Shown here piece after piece: positions 1-10,689 of a DNA stretch of 36,178 nt. The position numbers and the translations under genes were made by a program. Numbering within the stretch: position 1 is the first letter of the stretch; the number at the start of each line of letters is the position of its first letter. The stretch is from Diphasiastrum complanatum. Its lineage: Eukaryota; Streptophyta; Lycopodiopsida; Lycopodiales; Lycopodiaceae. The notes below the pieces were generated by a model. It did not search any database, had not been told where the DNA came from, and worked only from the letters and a program-made list of their open reading frames with translations. The stretch is from positions 64,001-100,178 of the forward strand of contig MU831859.1 in NCBI GenBank assembly GCA_029204225.1. Reading direction: 5' to 3'.

Positions 1-1110
1 ATCCTTCAAGATTCATTGTTCTAAAAATCAAGTGAACGGTATTGGTTCACTATGGCTCAACATGAATGGTAGAGATAGACGGCTCAAAGATGTTATGTTC
101 GTGCCTACACTGTAGTAGGACCTGCTGTCTATGGCAAAGATAGCTGATGCAGGGATGCGTGTGACATTTTCTGATGAAGCATGCAACATGGTTGATGCCA
201 ATACCAGTACCCTGATCACTCAAGATAAAAAAAAAGGTAATCTATATCACCTGAAGGTATGCTTGTCTGCAAATCAAGTGCATCATACTCATGATGATTC
301 GCCAGACACTCTGTGGCACAAAAGACTATGCCACATGAACTCAATGACACTTTACTAAGCAAGCCATCGTAGAGCAATAGCAGGGGTCAGCATCTCGAAT
401 GCAACCAGTTTGACCACCTGTGATGCATGTCTAAAGGGTAAGATGTCACACACTCCATTTGTCAAAGACTCCTATAGAACGACCAAGATTCTGGAGTTAG
501 TGCATTTTGACATCTGTGGGCCTTTCAACGTGATCTCAGTAGGAGGCTCAAAATATTACATAATCCTCATTGATAATTGTAGTAAATTTGCCAAAGTGTA
601 CTTTATTCAGAATAAATCTGAAGCGCTTGATAAATTCACAGAATATATGAATTGGACTGAGAGATGCACGGACAACAAAGTGAAGCAGATCAAGACAGAT
701 CGAGGTAGCAAATACATCTCGAATCACTTCACTGACTTCTGCAATGATCGTGGAATCATTCATAGAAGGACTACAGCCTACACACCATAGTACAACGACG
801 TTGCAGAGAGGAAGGCTCCAAGGGTACTGTGGGTTGAAGCAATAGCTACAGTCGCATACATCTAGAACAGGATAGGGAAGTCTGGTGTCCCTCACATGAC
901 ACCACACGAGTTATGGTGGGGTAGAAAGCCCAATCTGTCTCACATCAGAATCTTTGGTTGTGTAGCTTATGCACATATTCTAGATAAGTTTCGAAAGAAG
1001 CTTGATGAGAAAGCTAAACAGGGATTTTTGGTAGTTATGACAACAATTCGTCATACTGCAGAGTCTACATGCTAGACACGAACATTGTGAAAACAGTGAT
1101 AGATGTCAGA
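1..1110 (+). pseudogene. Copia A gag-pre-integrase and integrase (broken)
   Basis: The zinc-binding pre-integrase segment is readable: LWHKRLCHMNS at about 312-345 and CDACLKGKMSHTPF at about 420-462 supply the H-H-C-C ligands. The core follows with the first catalytic Asp in FDICGPF (about 508) and the second in TDRGSKYIS (about 697). The catalytic Glu survives in VAERK (about 802-816), but it sits beyond a TAG stop at 788-790. Directly after VAERK the frame jumps to the segment before WVEAIATVAY, so the helix normally between them is deleted. A second TAG stands at 863-865. In the living element this enzyme would insert the cDNA; this copy cannot. Confidence 0.88.
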
Positions 1111-1387
1111 TTTGATGAGAGCAGGAGGATGGCCAATGATGATCATGTCAACTATGAGGTTCTGGAGAGACAGTACTAGGATTTGCCACCAGTGACAGAG
1201 GGAGCAGAAGATGAACACGAAAACAAAAATTTTCAAGTTCAAGTGACGAATCAGAAGACGAAAGATGCTACAGTTCCTGTAGACCAGGATGGTTCCGAAC
1301 CGAACAGAGCAGACAAAGGCAAAGGCATTGTTGTCAGGTTAATCTCCTAGAAGGTCGACAAGACCACGAAGTGCACCAGCAAGATAC

Positions 1388-2468
1388 GTGCCAGGAAGCT
1401 CTACTTCTACATCAGAAGAGTTTTGTGAATTCAGTGGCGAATCACAAACTTTCAAGGAAGTGATTGAATGTCCAGAGAAGGACAAATGGATCCAAGACAT
1501 GAACGAAGAGATGGAATCCATGAGGAAGAACCAGGTATGGACGTTGCGGCCATTACCACATAAGCGCAAGACTATCAAATGCAAATGGATTTTCAAGCTC
1601 AAGTATGGACCGGATGGGAATGTCTCGAAATACAAGGCAAGACTGGTAGCGAAGGGATTTTCTCATAGATATGGTATTGACTACTCTAAAACCTTCTCTC
1701 CTGTAGTCAAACATTTGTCCCTACATTTGTTATTTGCATATCGAGCTACTTATGACCTCAGGATCTACATTGTGGACAAGAAGACAGCCTTCTTGCATGG
1801 TGAGTTAGATGAGGAGGTCTACATGGATCAACCCCCAGGATATGTCTCAAATTCACTTCCTGATTATGCATGTAGAATGCATAGAAGTATCTACGGTTTG
1901 AAATAGTCAGCTTAAGAATGGTACAAAAAGAAGAATCAAGCCCTGAAATCATAAGGATTCAAGCCACTGATGGTTGATTCCAATGTGTATGTCAGAATCA
2001 CAGATGGGAAGATCATTATTGTGGTTGTATATGTGGATGACACTCTGATACTCTGTAAACGGTGAAAAGCTGATTGCTGAAGTGAAGGAAGACATCTCAA
2101 AAAATTTTGAGATTGTGGATTTGGGAGAAGCCAGGTGTTATCTCGGCTTGCAAATTGAATGGGACTATGAAGGAGGTAACCTATACTTTCACCAGTCCAG
2201 ATACACCCAGAAAATCCTAGAGGATTTTGGGATGATGAATTGCAAAGGAGCGAATACTCCAATGCTCGCAAGAATGGTGCTGACAAACGATGATTGTCCG
2301 AGGACTGAGGAAGAGAGAGAACAAATGCAGCTCACACCTTACAGAAAGCTGATAGGTTCGCTAATGTACCTTGCAGACAACACATGTCCTGACATTGCTT
2401 ATGCAATGTTCAAGATGAGCCAATTCTGCATGAATCCAGGCTCGACACATTGGAAGATTGCAAAATGA
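1388..2468 (+). pseudogene. Copia A reverse transcriptase (broken)
   Basis: The N-terminal RT block is open from 1388 to 1906, with WIQDMNEEMESM, CKWIFKLKYGPDG, YKARLVAKGFSH and the copia landmark TAFLHGELDEEVYM. It ends at a TAG (1904-1906) inside the usual GLKQS motif. The active-site motif YVDD is intact at 2030-2041, in a different frame. The next open piece (2082-2468) carries the thumb and connection region, including YRKLIGSLMYL. So the catalytic Asp pair survives, but at least one stop and one frameshift separate the pieces. Assignment to copia RT is firm; it is inactive as written. Confidence 0.9.
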
Positions 2469-2990
2469 ATGTTGCAATATCTTCAATTAACAAGGGATTA
2501 TGGCTTGTGTTACTGTCGTGATGCAGGGTTCAAGATGCTTTCCTACAGTGATGCCAACTGGGCATCCCTTAAGGATGATTGTAAAAGCATCTCAAGAGAA
2601 TGCACCATTGCGTCAGGAGCGGCAATTCTTTGGTCAGCAAGAAGTAGACCATTGTGGCTCAGTCATCTGGCGAAGTAGAGTACATTGCATCAGTAAAGAT
2701 GGCCAATGAAATAATCTGGCTCAAGCACTTCCTGGACGAATTGGGCGAAACAAGAACCGAGCCTCTGGTTTTGCAGATGGATAATACACTGCAATACATT
2801 TGATAAAAAATCATGTGTTTCACTCAAGGACGAAACACATCGCGATCAAGTACCACTGGATCAGGGATCCGATTGAGAAGAAGATGCTTCAGACCACCTT
2901 CATTGGAACAAAAGACATGGTTGCTGACATCTTCACAAAAGCCCTAGACAAAGGACTTTTTGAGAGACAGAGGAGCAGTCTTGGAGTCGT
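2469..2990 (+). pseudogene. Copia A RNase H (broken)
   Basis: The domain starts after the RT connection with MLQYLQLTRDYGLCY, then YSDANWA, which holds the first RNase H Asp. A frameshift around 2650 disrupts the STEAEY-like region. The C-terminal part is readable at about 2800-2985: HSRTKHIAIKYHWIRD followed by MVADIFTKALDKGLFE, the standard end of copia pol. A purine-rich stretch (GAGAGGGAGCAGAAG, about 3007-3021) follows and may be the polypurine tract, but no clear LTR start abuts it. Confidence 0.85.
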
Positions 2991-5039
2991 CAAGCTATCA
3001 TGCTTTGAGAGGGAGCAGAAGAAACAAAACATTTCTATTAACAAATCTTTGATAGCTTTCAGCCCTCACTCTGACGAAAAAGTTTGCGAACACAAAAGTC
3101 AAAAGACACGAAGCGAAAATGTTTGCAAACACCCTGACGAGAAGACACGAACGCGAAAGATCCGCGAAAGAGAATTTTTTGCGGTACAACAGGAGAAATT
3201 CAGACGACGTGAAAGTCAAAAGACACAAGGCGACACGAAAATCGTCGCGACATCCTATTCTGCCCTCACGCTACAAAAAAAAGGACCGGCAAGATTATGC
3301 AAGTACCCAAAAATACATATATCTGATCTGATAGCATGACGTCAGCAGATACACTCTAGGTCATGGCTAATTTGTCACTCTTGTGATTCATGATTACTTG
3401 TAGATGCTTAATCACTCTAATCTAGAAGCTACACAACGCAAATATATACCTTTTGGTTGATGCATGATATACAGTGTATAAAGAAGTCTAATGCTAGTAA
3501 GCAAGAAGACAAAAATAATAAATACGAGTCCACCTGCGTGCGAGACAATTTTCTGCATAGAATCTGTAGATCCACAAGTCCGCTAGCAAGCGAGACATTG
3601 CTTGTGAGAGAACTGTATTTCTCTCATGCCAACGTGTTGGAGAGAGAGAGAGGGGGGGAGAATAAATGACAAACACGAATGAGAAACAAACTCGAACAAG
3701 AAGCGAACGAGAAACGAACTCGAACAGGAAATGTTCATGCGCAGCAGAATGAATTATTTGACTCTCTCCGAAAGCATGACTATGCCTATCAGAATGAAGG
3801 AGAACTTTAGTGACAGAAATCACGGTCATTCTAGATTACGTAGCCAAACATTTAATGGATAAAGCGCTAGATGAATAATTTGTTGCGAATTGCAAGACAA
3901 ATTATCTGTCATGAATGATTCGCGAAGAGCTAGATTGTGCTCGACTGATGATTAGTCGCGAATTATTCGCGAAAGACAAGACTAAAAGTTGATCGTCTAT
4001 TACTAGAAAGAGCAATTAGAAAGATCAGACAAAATGAAGAACAAGCATAACAATATTAACACAGATCTGAATGCAGAACAAAGATCTGTATCAGATTAAA
4101 TATATCATGTATACAAGTTAATAATGCGGCAGAGCACAATACAATAGTGAACAAAACCACGTGTCCTACGAAGCTTATTTTGTCTGTAGTGAGTAATGAA
4201 ACCTCTTCACTTAGTCTCTTCTTATCTCGCTTCTCATCTAGCTCTCTCTATCTGTCGAATACATGAATGGTATCCAATATACATACATAATATTATAGGT
4301 GTGCAGATGTGAAAGTACATAGTGGATGTGTTGTCTGTAGGAGATCATGGGTGGCTGCAATCGTTGTCCAATATGTTAGCACAACTGCATGGAGTGAGCG
4401 TAAAAAGGGTGCGACATCAGCCAGTGCTGAAGTGAACGTTGGTGATGATGCGAAAAGTGGGTCACTCTTACGAATGGCCTTAGGATAAGATTTACAAGGT
4501 GCCTTAGCTTTTAGGGCACCTTTGGCATTTTGTAGGATAGTGTCCTCTTTTCGCCTGTCACCATAACCTGTGTAAAAACACAGTGTTCGCGATTATTTTG
4601 CCTTTTATTCGGTTGTGCGAATTTGTGTGTAAATATGCAGGTTGCGTAACAATGTTAGTAAATATGCAACAAGAATGGAGGCAGATTAAAAATGGGATAT
4701 AGGAGAGTAGAAGGAGTAAATCCAACACAACGCACTACGTGGATATGCATGCAATGCTTGAAGAATCAGAAGAATCAATAGATGATTTTGTAGCCGTTGT
4801 GCACATATCACTCTTATCATGTCTGATCTTGAATGCAAATTAGTCTATTGTTATTCGTGTGTCTAATTCACTTGTTCATTTAATTCCGCACCTTGGTTTG
4901 AATTTTGTTGAATGATATGTTAATCTCAAACGTAGATCAGCACTGCCTGTATACATTTTGGAGGATTGTAAGAATGATACAGCTGGCAGTGACTAGCAAT
5001 CATATCTAAAATCCATCAGAATCATTTGCTTTTGCGATT
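2991..5039 (+). other. Copia A 3' non-coding region, LTR boundaries unresolved
   Basis: About 2 kb with no supported gene. It probably holds the copia A 3' LTR, but without the 5' copy I could not place its ends. A second polypurine-like run (GAGAGAGGGGGGAG) lies at about 3648-3661, followed by AATAAA at 3661-3666. The region contains a palindromic bZIP-type site TGACGTCA (3337-3344), five TCGCGA sites and two short perfect hairpins (4496-4522 and 4568-4583). Open frames here are short and unlike known proteins. Confidence 0.5.
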
Positions 5040-5432
5040 GTTTCGCAACAATAATCACAAGGCAATTTTTCATATTCTCAAAGTGTTATTTACAAGGGAA
5101 ATGCCTCTCTTCTTATAGCGAGAAGGGCCTTCCATAAGTTTCCACTAACTTACGGGATTAGACTTCTAATTTGCCATTCTAAGGCTTCACAACTTCTAAA
5201 TTAGAAAGCTTAAGTCTCTAAACTTAGAACTTAAGATAACTTAGAATCTTTTATATCTAAACTTAAGTTTACTTAAGTTTATAGCTTAGAAGTTTAGAAT
5301 CTATTTAAGTTTCTACCCATGGTCTTATGACACATATGCCATGGTAGAAATTTATTAACAAGTACTCACATGTGGACTTACAATACACATGCCACAGTGT
5401 TTTATTTCTCTTTTTCTACTTTGTTGCTAACA
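5040..5432 (-). repeat. Gypsy A 3' LTR, truncated
   Basis: Read on the minus strand the LTR begins TGTTAGCAACAAAGTAG at 5432, directly after a polypurine tract. It matches, in inverted orientation, the first ~390 bp of the LTR at 14256-15010: same start, same run of CTTAAG-type motifs, same AAGGCCCTTC-type segment. The match stops near 5040, about halfway along the 755-bp family LTR, so the 3' half is missing. Confidence 0.85.
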
Positions 5433-5446
5433 TTATCCCCCTCCTT
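5433..5446 (-). other. Gypsy A polypurine tract
   Basis: Minus-strand AAGGAGGGGGATAA immediately precedes the LTR start TGTTAGC. This is the standard position of the plus-strand primer of an LTR retrotransposon. It overlaps the stop codon of the upstream ORF (5445-5447) by two bases, leaving no untranslated spacer. Confidence 0.85.
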
Positions 5447-6599
5447 ATTGGATTGGTAATCCCACACCAATCGAAGCTTTTTCGTCCTGGATCTGTTGGG
5501 TTTCCTGGAGGCAGGATTGTTGCTGAGGAGTTTGGTAGATCTTCTTGTTGATTCTTTCCATCATTTGCCAGCATAATTTGTTAAGGAAGGGCCTTCTGGT
5601 ATAGTAATGTAGCATACCCTGAAGAAAACCATGTGTTTTCCATAGCTTGACCATATCAACATGGAGCGCCGAAGTGAGAGCTACTCTGTAATAAAGTTCT
5701 GCTACATTGATGTGATCAGCTTCAGTTTTTAAGGGCTGATTGATATCGATGGTGATTGATGAGAGTCCCCAATCCCAATAACCTTTTAATTTTGCCAAAG
5801 ATGCCATCAAGCCGCAATTGTCCACAAAATATCGCACATCACGATTAGGGTTGCCATGATGTTGTTGGTAGAAGATGCGGGAATTTGTGATCATGTCGTC
5901 TGCTAGGTTGCTAGTATCCACACCTGTCAGCTTGGGCCAATAAATCTTGTTTTTAACCTTTGTGTCAGCAAATGGATCTTGACAACATATTGGATAATAG
6001 TAGGGATTGATGCGCATATAGACTGGTGCATGGACATATCATGCCATGGAGGTTTTGCTTTGTACAAATAGTTGATGGCGCCATGCTGGTTGTGGATGAT
6101 GGAGTTTGACTACTTCTTTATGGGTTTGGCAACCATCAAGGTTCGGAAGAATGTATCCACCTCGCTCCTTTGGTTGAAATTTTTTTTCAAACTCTTGGGA
6201 GATCAACATATCTTTGCTAGGCACATTTGGAGTGATTCTATGCCTTATTGAACAAGGTATGTTCCTCTTGTGGATCGGGTTGAGGGGAGAGAGGTGGTGA
6301 AGGATTGGATTCAGCATCTTCATTTTCTCCTTCATGGTATTGCCATGGGGTTGTGGTTTCTGAGGATGTGAGGTGTGCGGATGAGGAATTGGTGGCACAT
6401 CATGGAGGAGCTCATTTTCGATTCGATAAATTGTTTCCTCCTCCCATAGGTCCCATGGATAATTGGGTCGTTTGACGGTATAGTTTGGTATTTGGTTCGT
6501 AACCTTGGCGACTGGTTCTACCTTGGACGAATGTTGTGGGAAAGCTTTGATTGGAAGTGCCTCCATGTGGTTCAGTATCTGAACGTTAGAAATGTCCAC
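5445..6599 (-). pseudogene. Gypsy A downstream ORF, unrecognised (one in-frame stop)
   Basis: One reading frame runs from about 6599 to 5445, interrupted only by a TGA at 6039-6041, so it looks like a single ORF of about 385 codons with one nonsense change. The C-terminal 190 codons are fully open and end inside the polypurine tract. The N-terminal half is Pro/His-rich; the C-terminal half is mixed and partly helical in composition, with motifs such as YWDWGLSSITIDINQP and LHVDMVKLWKTHGF. It shows no YVDD-type RT motif, no integrase DDE or zinc motif and no RNase H motif. It occupies the place where gypsy elements normally carry RT, RNase H and integrase. It could be an element-specific accessory gene or captured host sequence. 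Function unknown. Confidence 0.55.
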
Positions 6600-6639
6600 A
6601 TCTTCTGGAATTCTAAATTCTCAAGCCATTTACGTCATC

Positions 6640-7915
6640 TACGAATAAATCATCTGATTCATCAGTAGGTAGCAATGCAACGTTTAACAATTCTTCATTA
6701 TGTGGTAGAATATCAATAAAATTGATATTAATGCAAGGTGTGTCTAGATCAGAAAGTTGTTCATTATCATCCATGGGAGTATAGGTACAATCGGGCTAAT
6801 TTTGAACACAATAGTCAGCATTCACACAATCAATCGTAGCCAAACTGTGGCTCCAGTTTATGATATCAGTAGATTCAACATAATGACCTTTCTCTTGGGT
6901 GGACTAGTATGATTCAAACATAGAATTTGTAGTAGATGAATCATTGTCGTGGAATTGTGCTGGTTTGAGTTTCCCAGATGAATCAATGGTAACAGAGCTC
7001 TCTCTATTACCAAAACTGACTCGTCCTTTGCTCCAATCATGAACAACCTTTTAATTGGTGAGCCATGGTCGACCAAGTAGTAACTCATAGGAATTGGCAT
7101 TACTAGAATTATCGAGTACAACTAGGTCTATGGTGAATTTTAGGCCTCCCAATTTAATCAAAATTTGTGGGTGGAATCGTGTAGGTCGGACCACACTTTG
7201 ATCAGCCATTCTAAGCTGACAAGTGTGTTTGGTGAGTTTGTCTTCCAGGTTTCATTTCCAACATGAGAGACAGGGAAATGATATTGAGACTTGAGCCACC
7301 ATCTAACACAGCTAATACTTCTTGGGATTGGTGATAAGTAGCTGGAATTTTGATATTTCTCCTTTCATTGAGCGGATTGGTTAGGTGTAATGGCATTTCA
7401 GATAGCTCGTCAAGGGTAGTGGTTTCAGTGCATTGGAGTTGTTGTTTCCATTGACCTGCATGCTTCCATAAAATGTGGAAAGGAAGGGTCATGTTGGCCT
7501 AGGCTTCAGTGACTTCAAGGGTTTTATTCTCAAAAGGCATATGAGGTACTCTATGAGAGGTGGAAGAGAGTTGTTCTGCATTTTGAATTTGTTGATGATA
7601 TTTGTGATGCAGCCTAATTTCTTCGGATGGTTGAGGATATACAATGGGCGTAGAACCTTCACTCGGGGGTTCAGTGTGCTTCTGAGTTTTGCTGGGTGCA
7701 ATGGTAGTGGCTTGGCATTGTTGTACACGAGTCAAGACCCAGGCTGACAGAGTTTTGACTGGCAAAGTTTCTACTTGCATAGAGCAGACAGGAGCAACTG
7801 GTTTAGATATGGAAGGGCAATCCTTCACATGGTGTTCAATGCCACAATTTTCACAAGCTAGTGGAAAACAAAGTTTGTCTGCGCAGCAATTACTAGGATG
7901 TTTACCTTCATGAAT
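6640..7915 (-). pseudogene. Gypsy A gag C-terminus and aspartic protease (broken)
   Basis: Reading down the minus strand: a zinc knuckle CENCGIEHHVKDC (7817-7855, C-X2-C-X3-H-X4-C), about 105 codons ending at a TAG (7499-7501), then in the same frame the protease region. The protease active-site segment is VLDGGSSLNIIS (about 7268-7303), where the usual D-[ST]-G is DGG. A frameshift near 7211-7240 moves the frame, and the C-terminal protease block NSYELLLGRPWL follows at about 7060-7095, ending in a TAA. This block is typical of plant gypsy proteases. RT should start here but does not. The gag N-terminus, 5' LTR and PBS are absent. Confidence 0.8.
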
Positions 7916-8482
7916 TTTAGCCCTTTCTGTTTTTTTTTCACCATGCCTAATTGGAAATTAATGGCAAGAACGTTTTCCAAATCCACATGCAATCCAATAT
8001 ACAGAGTTACAACCAATCAATTGATCTGAACTTGTTGGATTTTGAATTGTACCCTCCATTTTGTGCCAAAATCATGGAAAACAAGCCAAATTTGCCCACA
8101 AAAGAGCCTAGAATCCAAATAAATGGGAAGATCTAACATGCAAACTGAATTTCAACTACTTCAAAGAGTATTAACTTGTTGGAAATTTCAAATCCTTGGC
8201 TAGTTTTGAGTACACATGCTAAAACTCCAAAAAAGACACCAAAATTGATTTCCTAGCACAATTCTCCATAAACCACAATTTGAGAGAGATATGGAACATG
8301 CAAATTGAATTTGGGAAGATCCACCAACTTGCAACCTTGCTCCTCTTCTTGGATGAGAACGTCCAGTATGACGTGGCATAACTAACAGCTTGTTTCACTA
8401 GATTACCGTGTATTCAAGACTAGGAGTATACTGTATCCTATGTACTGGTCATGGACATAATACAATCAGCACCAAAAAAAAC
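7916..8482. other. Spacer without recognisable gene
   Basis: AT-rich sequence between the gypsy A knuckle and the 3' end of the minus-strand unknown gene. It may hold decayed 5' gag of gypsy A, but no gag motif is readable. A short near-duplicate (AACATGCAAACTGAATTT at about 8137 and AACATGCAAATTGAATTT at about 8293) is the only internal structure noticed. Confidence 0.4.
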
Positions 8483-8611
8483 TTACTCTTTCCAAGCCCC
8501 TTGTAAGTCCAAGCCCTGGCCTTCTCGGGGATCTTCTCGCTGCACCCTAGATTCACACAAAAGTCTTTGGTGCTCATGTTCACAAAAAAACATAATGGAT
8601 GGTGAGAATGC
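8483..8611 (-). pseudogene. Unknown gene, exon 4 (reading frame ambiguous)
   Basis: Follows a pyrimidine-rich acceptor (TTTGTCTGCAG). In the phase set by exon 3 it is open for 42 codons and ends at TAA 8483-8485. An alternative frame reads MSTKDFCVNLGCSEKIPEKA, which looks more protein-like and ends at a strong donor, AAAGA followed by GTAAGT at 8486. In that case the gene continues further or is cut off by gypsy A. I could not decide between the two. Confidence 0.35.
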
Positions 8612-8762
8612 CTGCAGACAAACATGAATGATCCGAGAAAAAAGGTGGAGTCCAAAGAATCGCTGCATGCAATGCAAAACCCAAGGGCGTGGATATAGTC
8701 TGTCCCACCCACCATGTGGGGTCTCGAGAACAAAGTAATATATGCCCCCTGCTAATCCTCAC

Positions 8763-8834
8763 TTGCATGAGCTTCACAAAATCAGTGTGGCCTTGAGCAT
8801 CCTTCCAATCCGACTCTAGCTTTTTGTATTTCCT
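8763..8834 (-). pseudogene. Unknown gene, exon 3
   Basis: A 24-codon segment (RKYKKLESDWKDAQGHTD and a few more residues) between a clean TTGCAG acceptor and a GTGAGG donor, phase 0 at both ends. Strongly charged and helical in composition, so it may extend the coiled coil of exon 2. Confidence 0.45.
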
Positions 8835-8849
8835 CTGCAATGAAAATCC

Positions 8850-9760
8850 GAATTATTACAAAATAGCACCAAACAATAAACAACAGTACCAAACAATAGC
8901 TAACACTGTATATACTACACTACCAAACAAAGCATAAAAGTGCCAAACAGTACTAAAAAGCAAATCCATAAGTACAAAAGTACCAAACAAGACCTTCAAA
9001 GTTCCAAACAAGACATAGATAATGCCAAACAGTACTAAAAAGTGAATCCAGAAGTATCAAAAGTACCAAAAAAAAAACCTTAAAAGTTCCAAATAGACCA
9101 TAAAAAAAATTAAAACCAATAGTACCAATTTTGTCAAAATTACCATATTGCAAAATATCAATAGTCAGAAAGGTTATATTAGTACCCAACTGCAGAATTA
9201 CCAATTGTATCGTTACTTACTAAAGTGTCAATAGTACCGATTCGCAATAGTACCTCAGTCTCAAATGTTCCGAATGAACGAACTTGTGAAAGGTGCAAAA
9301 CCACTAAAATTAGTAAACAGTGCGTAGAAACTACTAATCAGTACACCAAAAACAAATCTAGAAGTTGCAAAAGTACCAAATAATAGGTAAAAAGTTCAAA
9401 ACAGACTAGAAGTTCAAATCCAATGTCAAAATTATCAAAGGTTCGGACAATATCAAATTGCAAAAATTCCAGTACTACAAAAAGTACTAGTAGTACCAAA
9501 TTTAAAATATTCCAGTGTTACCAAAAGTACCAGTAGTACCAAAGTACAAAAGTACCATTACTTACAAAAGTGTCAAAAGTACCAAACTACAAAAGTACTA
9601 TAGATGCAAAAGTTTCAAAAAAATGAGTTTTATAAAAGTGCAAGACAACTAAAGGCACCAAAAATTAAATCTCAAAGTACCAAAAGTAAAAAAATCTCAA
9701 AACACCTACATAAATTATTAAAAGGTTCAAAGGTTTAAATGACCACAGCGCCTTCATAAT
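8850..9760. repeat. TACCAAA-rich repeat block filling intron 2
   Basis: About 900 bp dominated by degenerate copies of GTACCAAA, CAGTACTAAAAAG and AAAGTTCCAAA on the plus strand, with no regular unit that I could phase by eye. Its composition is clearly related to the more regular block at 10690-11545. Confidence 0.7.
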
Positions 9761-9776
9761 GAAAAAAGAAGACTAC

Positions 9777-10609
9777 CAAAAATTTTCCCCCTCCTCTACA
9801 ACCTCCCTTGCGAGGGACTGGGCATCCGCTTGCACTTTCACCTTTTTTAGCATGCGCCTGGTTAAATTGAGCTCATCATCCACTTCTTTTATCTCCTCTT
9901 CATTGGGAGGAATCCGTTTCTGTAGCTCAACCAGGTGCTTCTCCAACTCATGGATCTCGTCCTTGATTACTTGGATGACTGTGCTTTCTCCCTGCTGACC
10001 AGCAGTTTTTCTTTTTTCTTCTGAATGTTGTCCTTTAATTCTGACAACCTTGCAAGCATTCTCTTTAATCTTTCTGCGACTCTCTGATTCATCGTCTCCA
10101 CCTCAGGCATATATCTTGGAGCGGACAGAACAGTGCTAGACATATTGTCCTCACCTCCAAACTTGCTGGAGTACTCTCTCTTGTCTCCAACTCCTGGTTA
10201 CCTACTCTGAGGGGGCCTGTTAGCCCTGCTCAAATTTTTCAGTTTTTTTTGTGTGCCATCCTTCTTGTAGCTGCACATTGCAATGACATTTTCGAAAAAA
10301 TCTAGCCCATGCTATCTTGTGATAGGCAGGGTCCAATTTGGCGACCTTGCAGCACTCAAATGCATAGCATTTGACAAATTTGGCTGTGATTTCGTCGCAA
10401 GAGGGAGGAGCTTGGTACACCTTGTGGAACAACAAATGACAATCATCCACAAATTGTGGATGCAATTGGCTAAGATATATCTTAATGTTTTTTTTTATAC
10501 CCTTGCTTGAAGACCGTTAGCCACTGACTGTCTAGCAGATCAGTGTCTAGTAGGTCTTTTGCAAGTTTGCCCTCTAGGCTCAAGCCATACTCTTCATGAG
10601 GCTCCTTGG
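9777..10609 (-). pseudogene. Unknown gene, exon 2 with coiled coil
   Basis: About 278 codons. The first part includes LAKDLLDTDLLDSQWLTVF and then a Cys-containing segment (HPQFVDDCHLLFHKV, FVKCYAFECCKVAKL). The second half is a long charged helix with heptad-like spacing (VAERLKRMLARLSELKDNI, then HELEKHLVELQKRIPPNEEE), predicted coiled coil. The frame moves at three homopolymers: A9 on the coding strand (10488-10496), T6 (10295-10300) and A5/A6 (10006-10017). A TAA stands at 10198-10200. On each side of the shifts the protein-like character continues, so the exon was probably one open frame. No known domain recognised. Confidence 0.5.
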
Positions 10610-10689
10610 CTGCAGGATTGGGTACTCATCCATTTGGTTTTTTCCTGCAAAACAACTATAGTGTTGATTTTAACACAAACTATTCATTG

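Larger units (their letters stand above)
1..2990 (+). mobile_element. Copia A: Ty1/copia retrotransposon, 5'-truncated and decayed
   Basis: Domains follow copia order: gag-pre-integrase, integrase, reverse transcriptase, RNase H. That order (integrase before RT) separates copia from gypsy. The window opens inside the element, so its gag, protease and 5' LTR lie to the left. The reading frame is broken by several stops and frameshifts, so no functional polyprotein is made. Three TAG stops stand where copia proteins usually have Gln. The 3' LTR boundary could not be fixed; the non-coding part continues to about 5040, where an oppositely oriented gypsy LTR begins. Confidence 0.9.

Noticed and set aside
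548-907. 119-codon minus-strand ORF over copia A integrase
   Set aside because: It is the antisense shadow of the integrase region, whose plus-strand translation matches copia motifs.
3337-3344. TGACGTCA as a host promoter element
   Set aside because: A single bZIP-type palindrome within retrotransposon sequence with no gene downstream; noted but not called as a promoter.
7475-7913. Plus-strand ORFs over the gypsy A gag-protease region
   Set aside because: Antisense shadows; the minus strand carries the zinc knuckle and protease motifs.
8483-8611. Possible HMG-box in exon 4 of the unknown gene
   Set aside because: One frame looks superficially HMG-like (FFVNMSTKDF...), but the conserved Pro, Trp and Lys pattern is not there and the frame does not fit the phase of exon 3.
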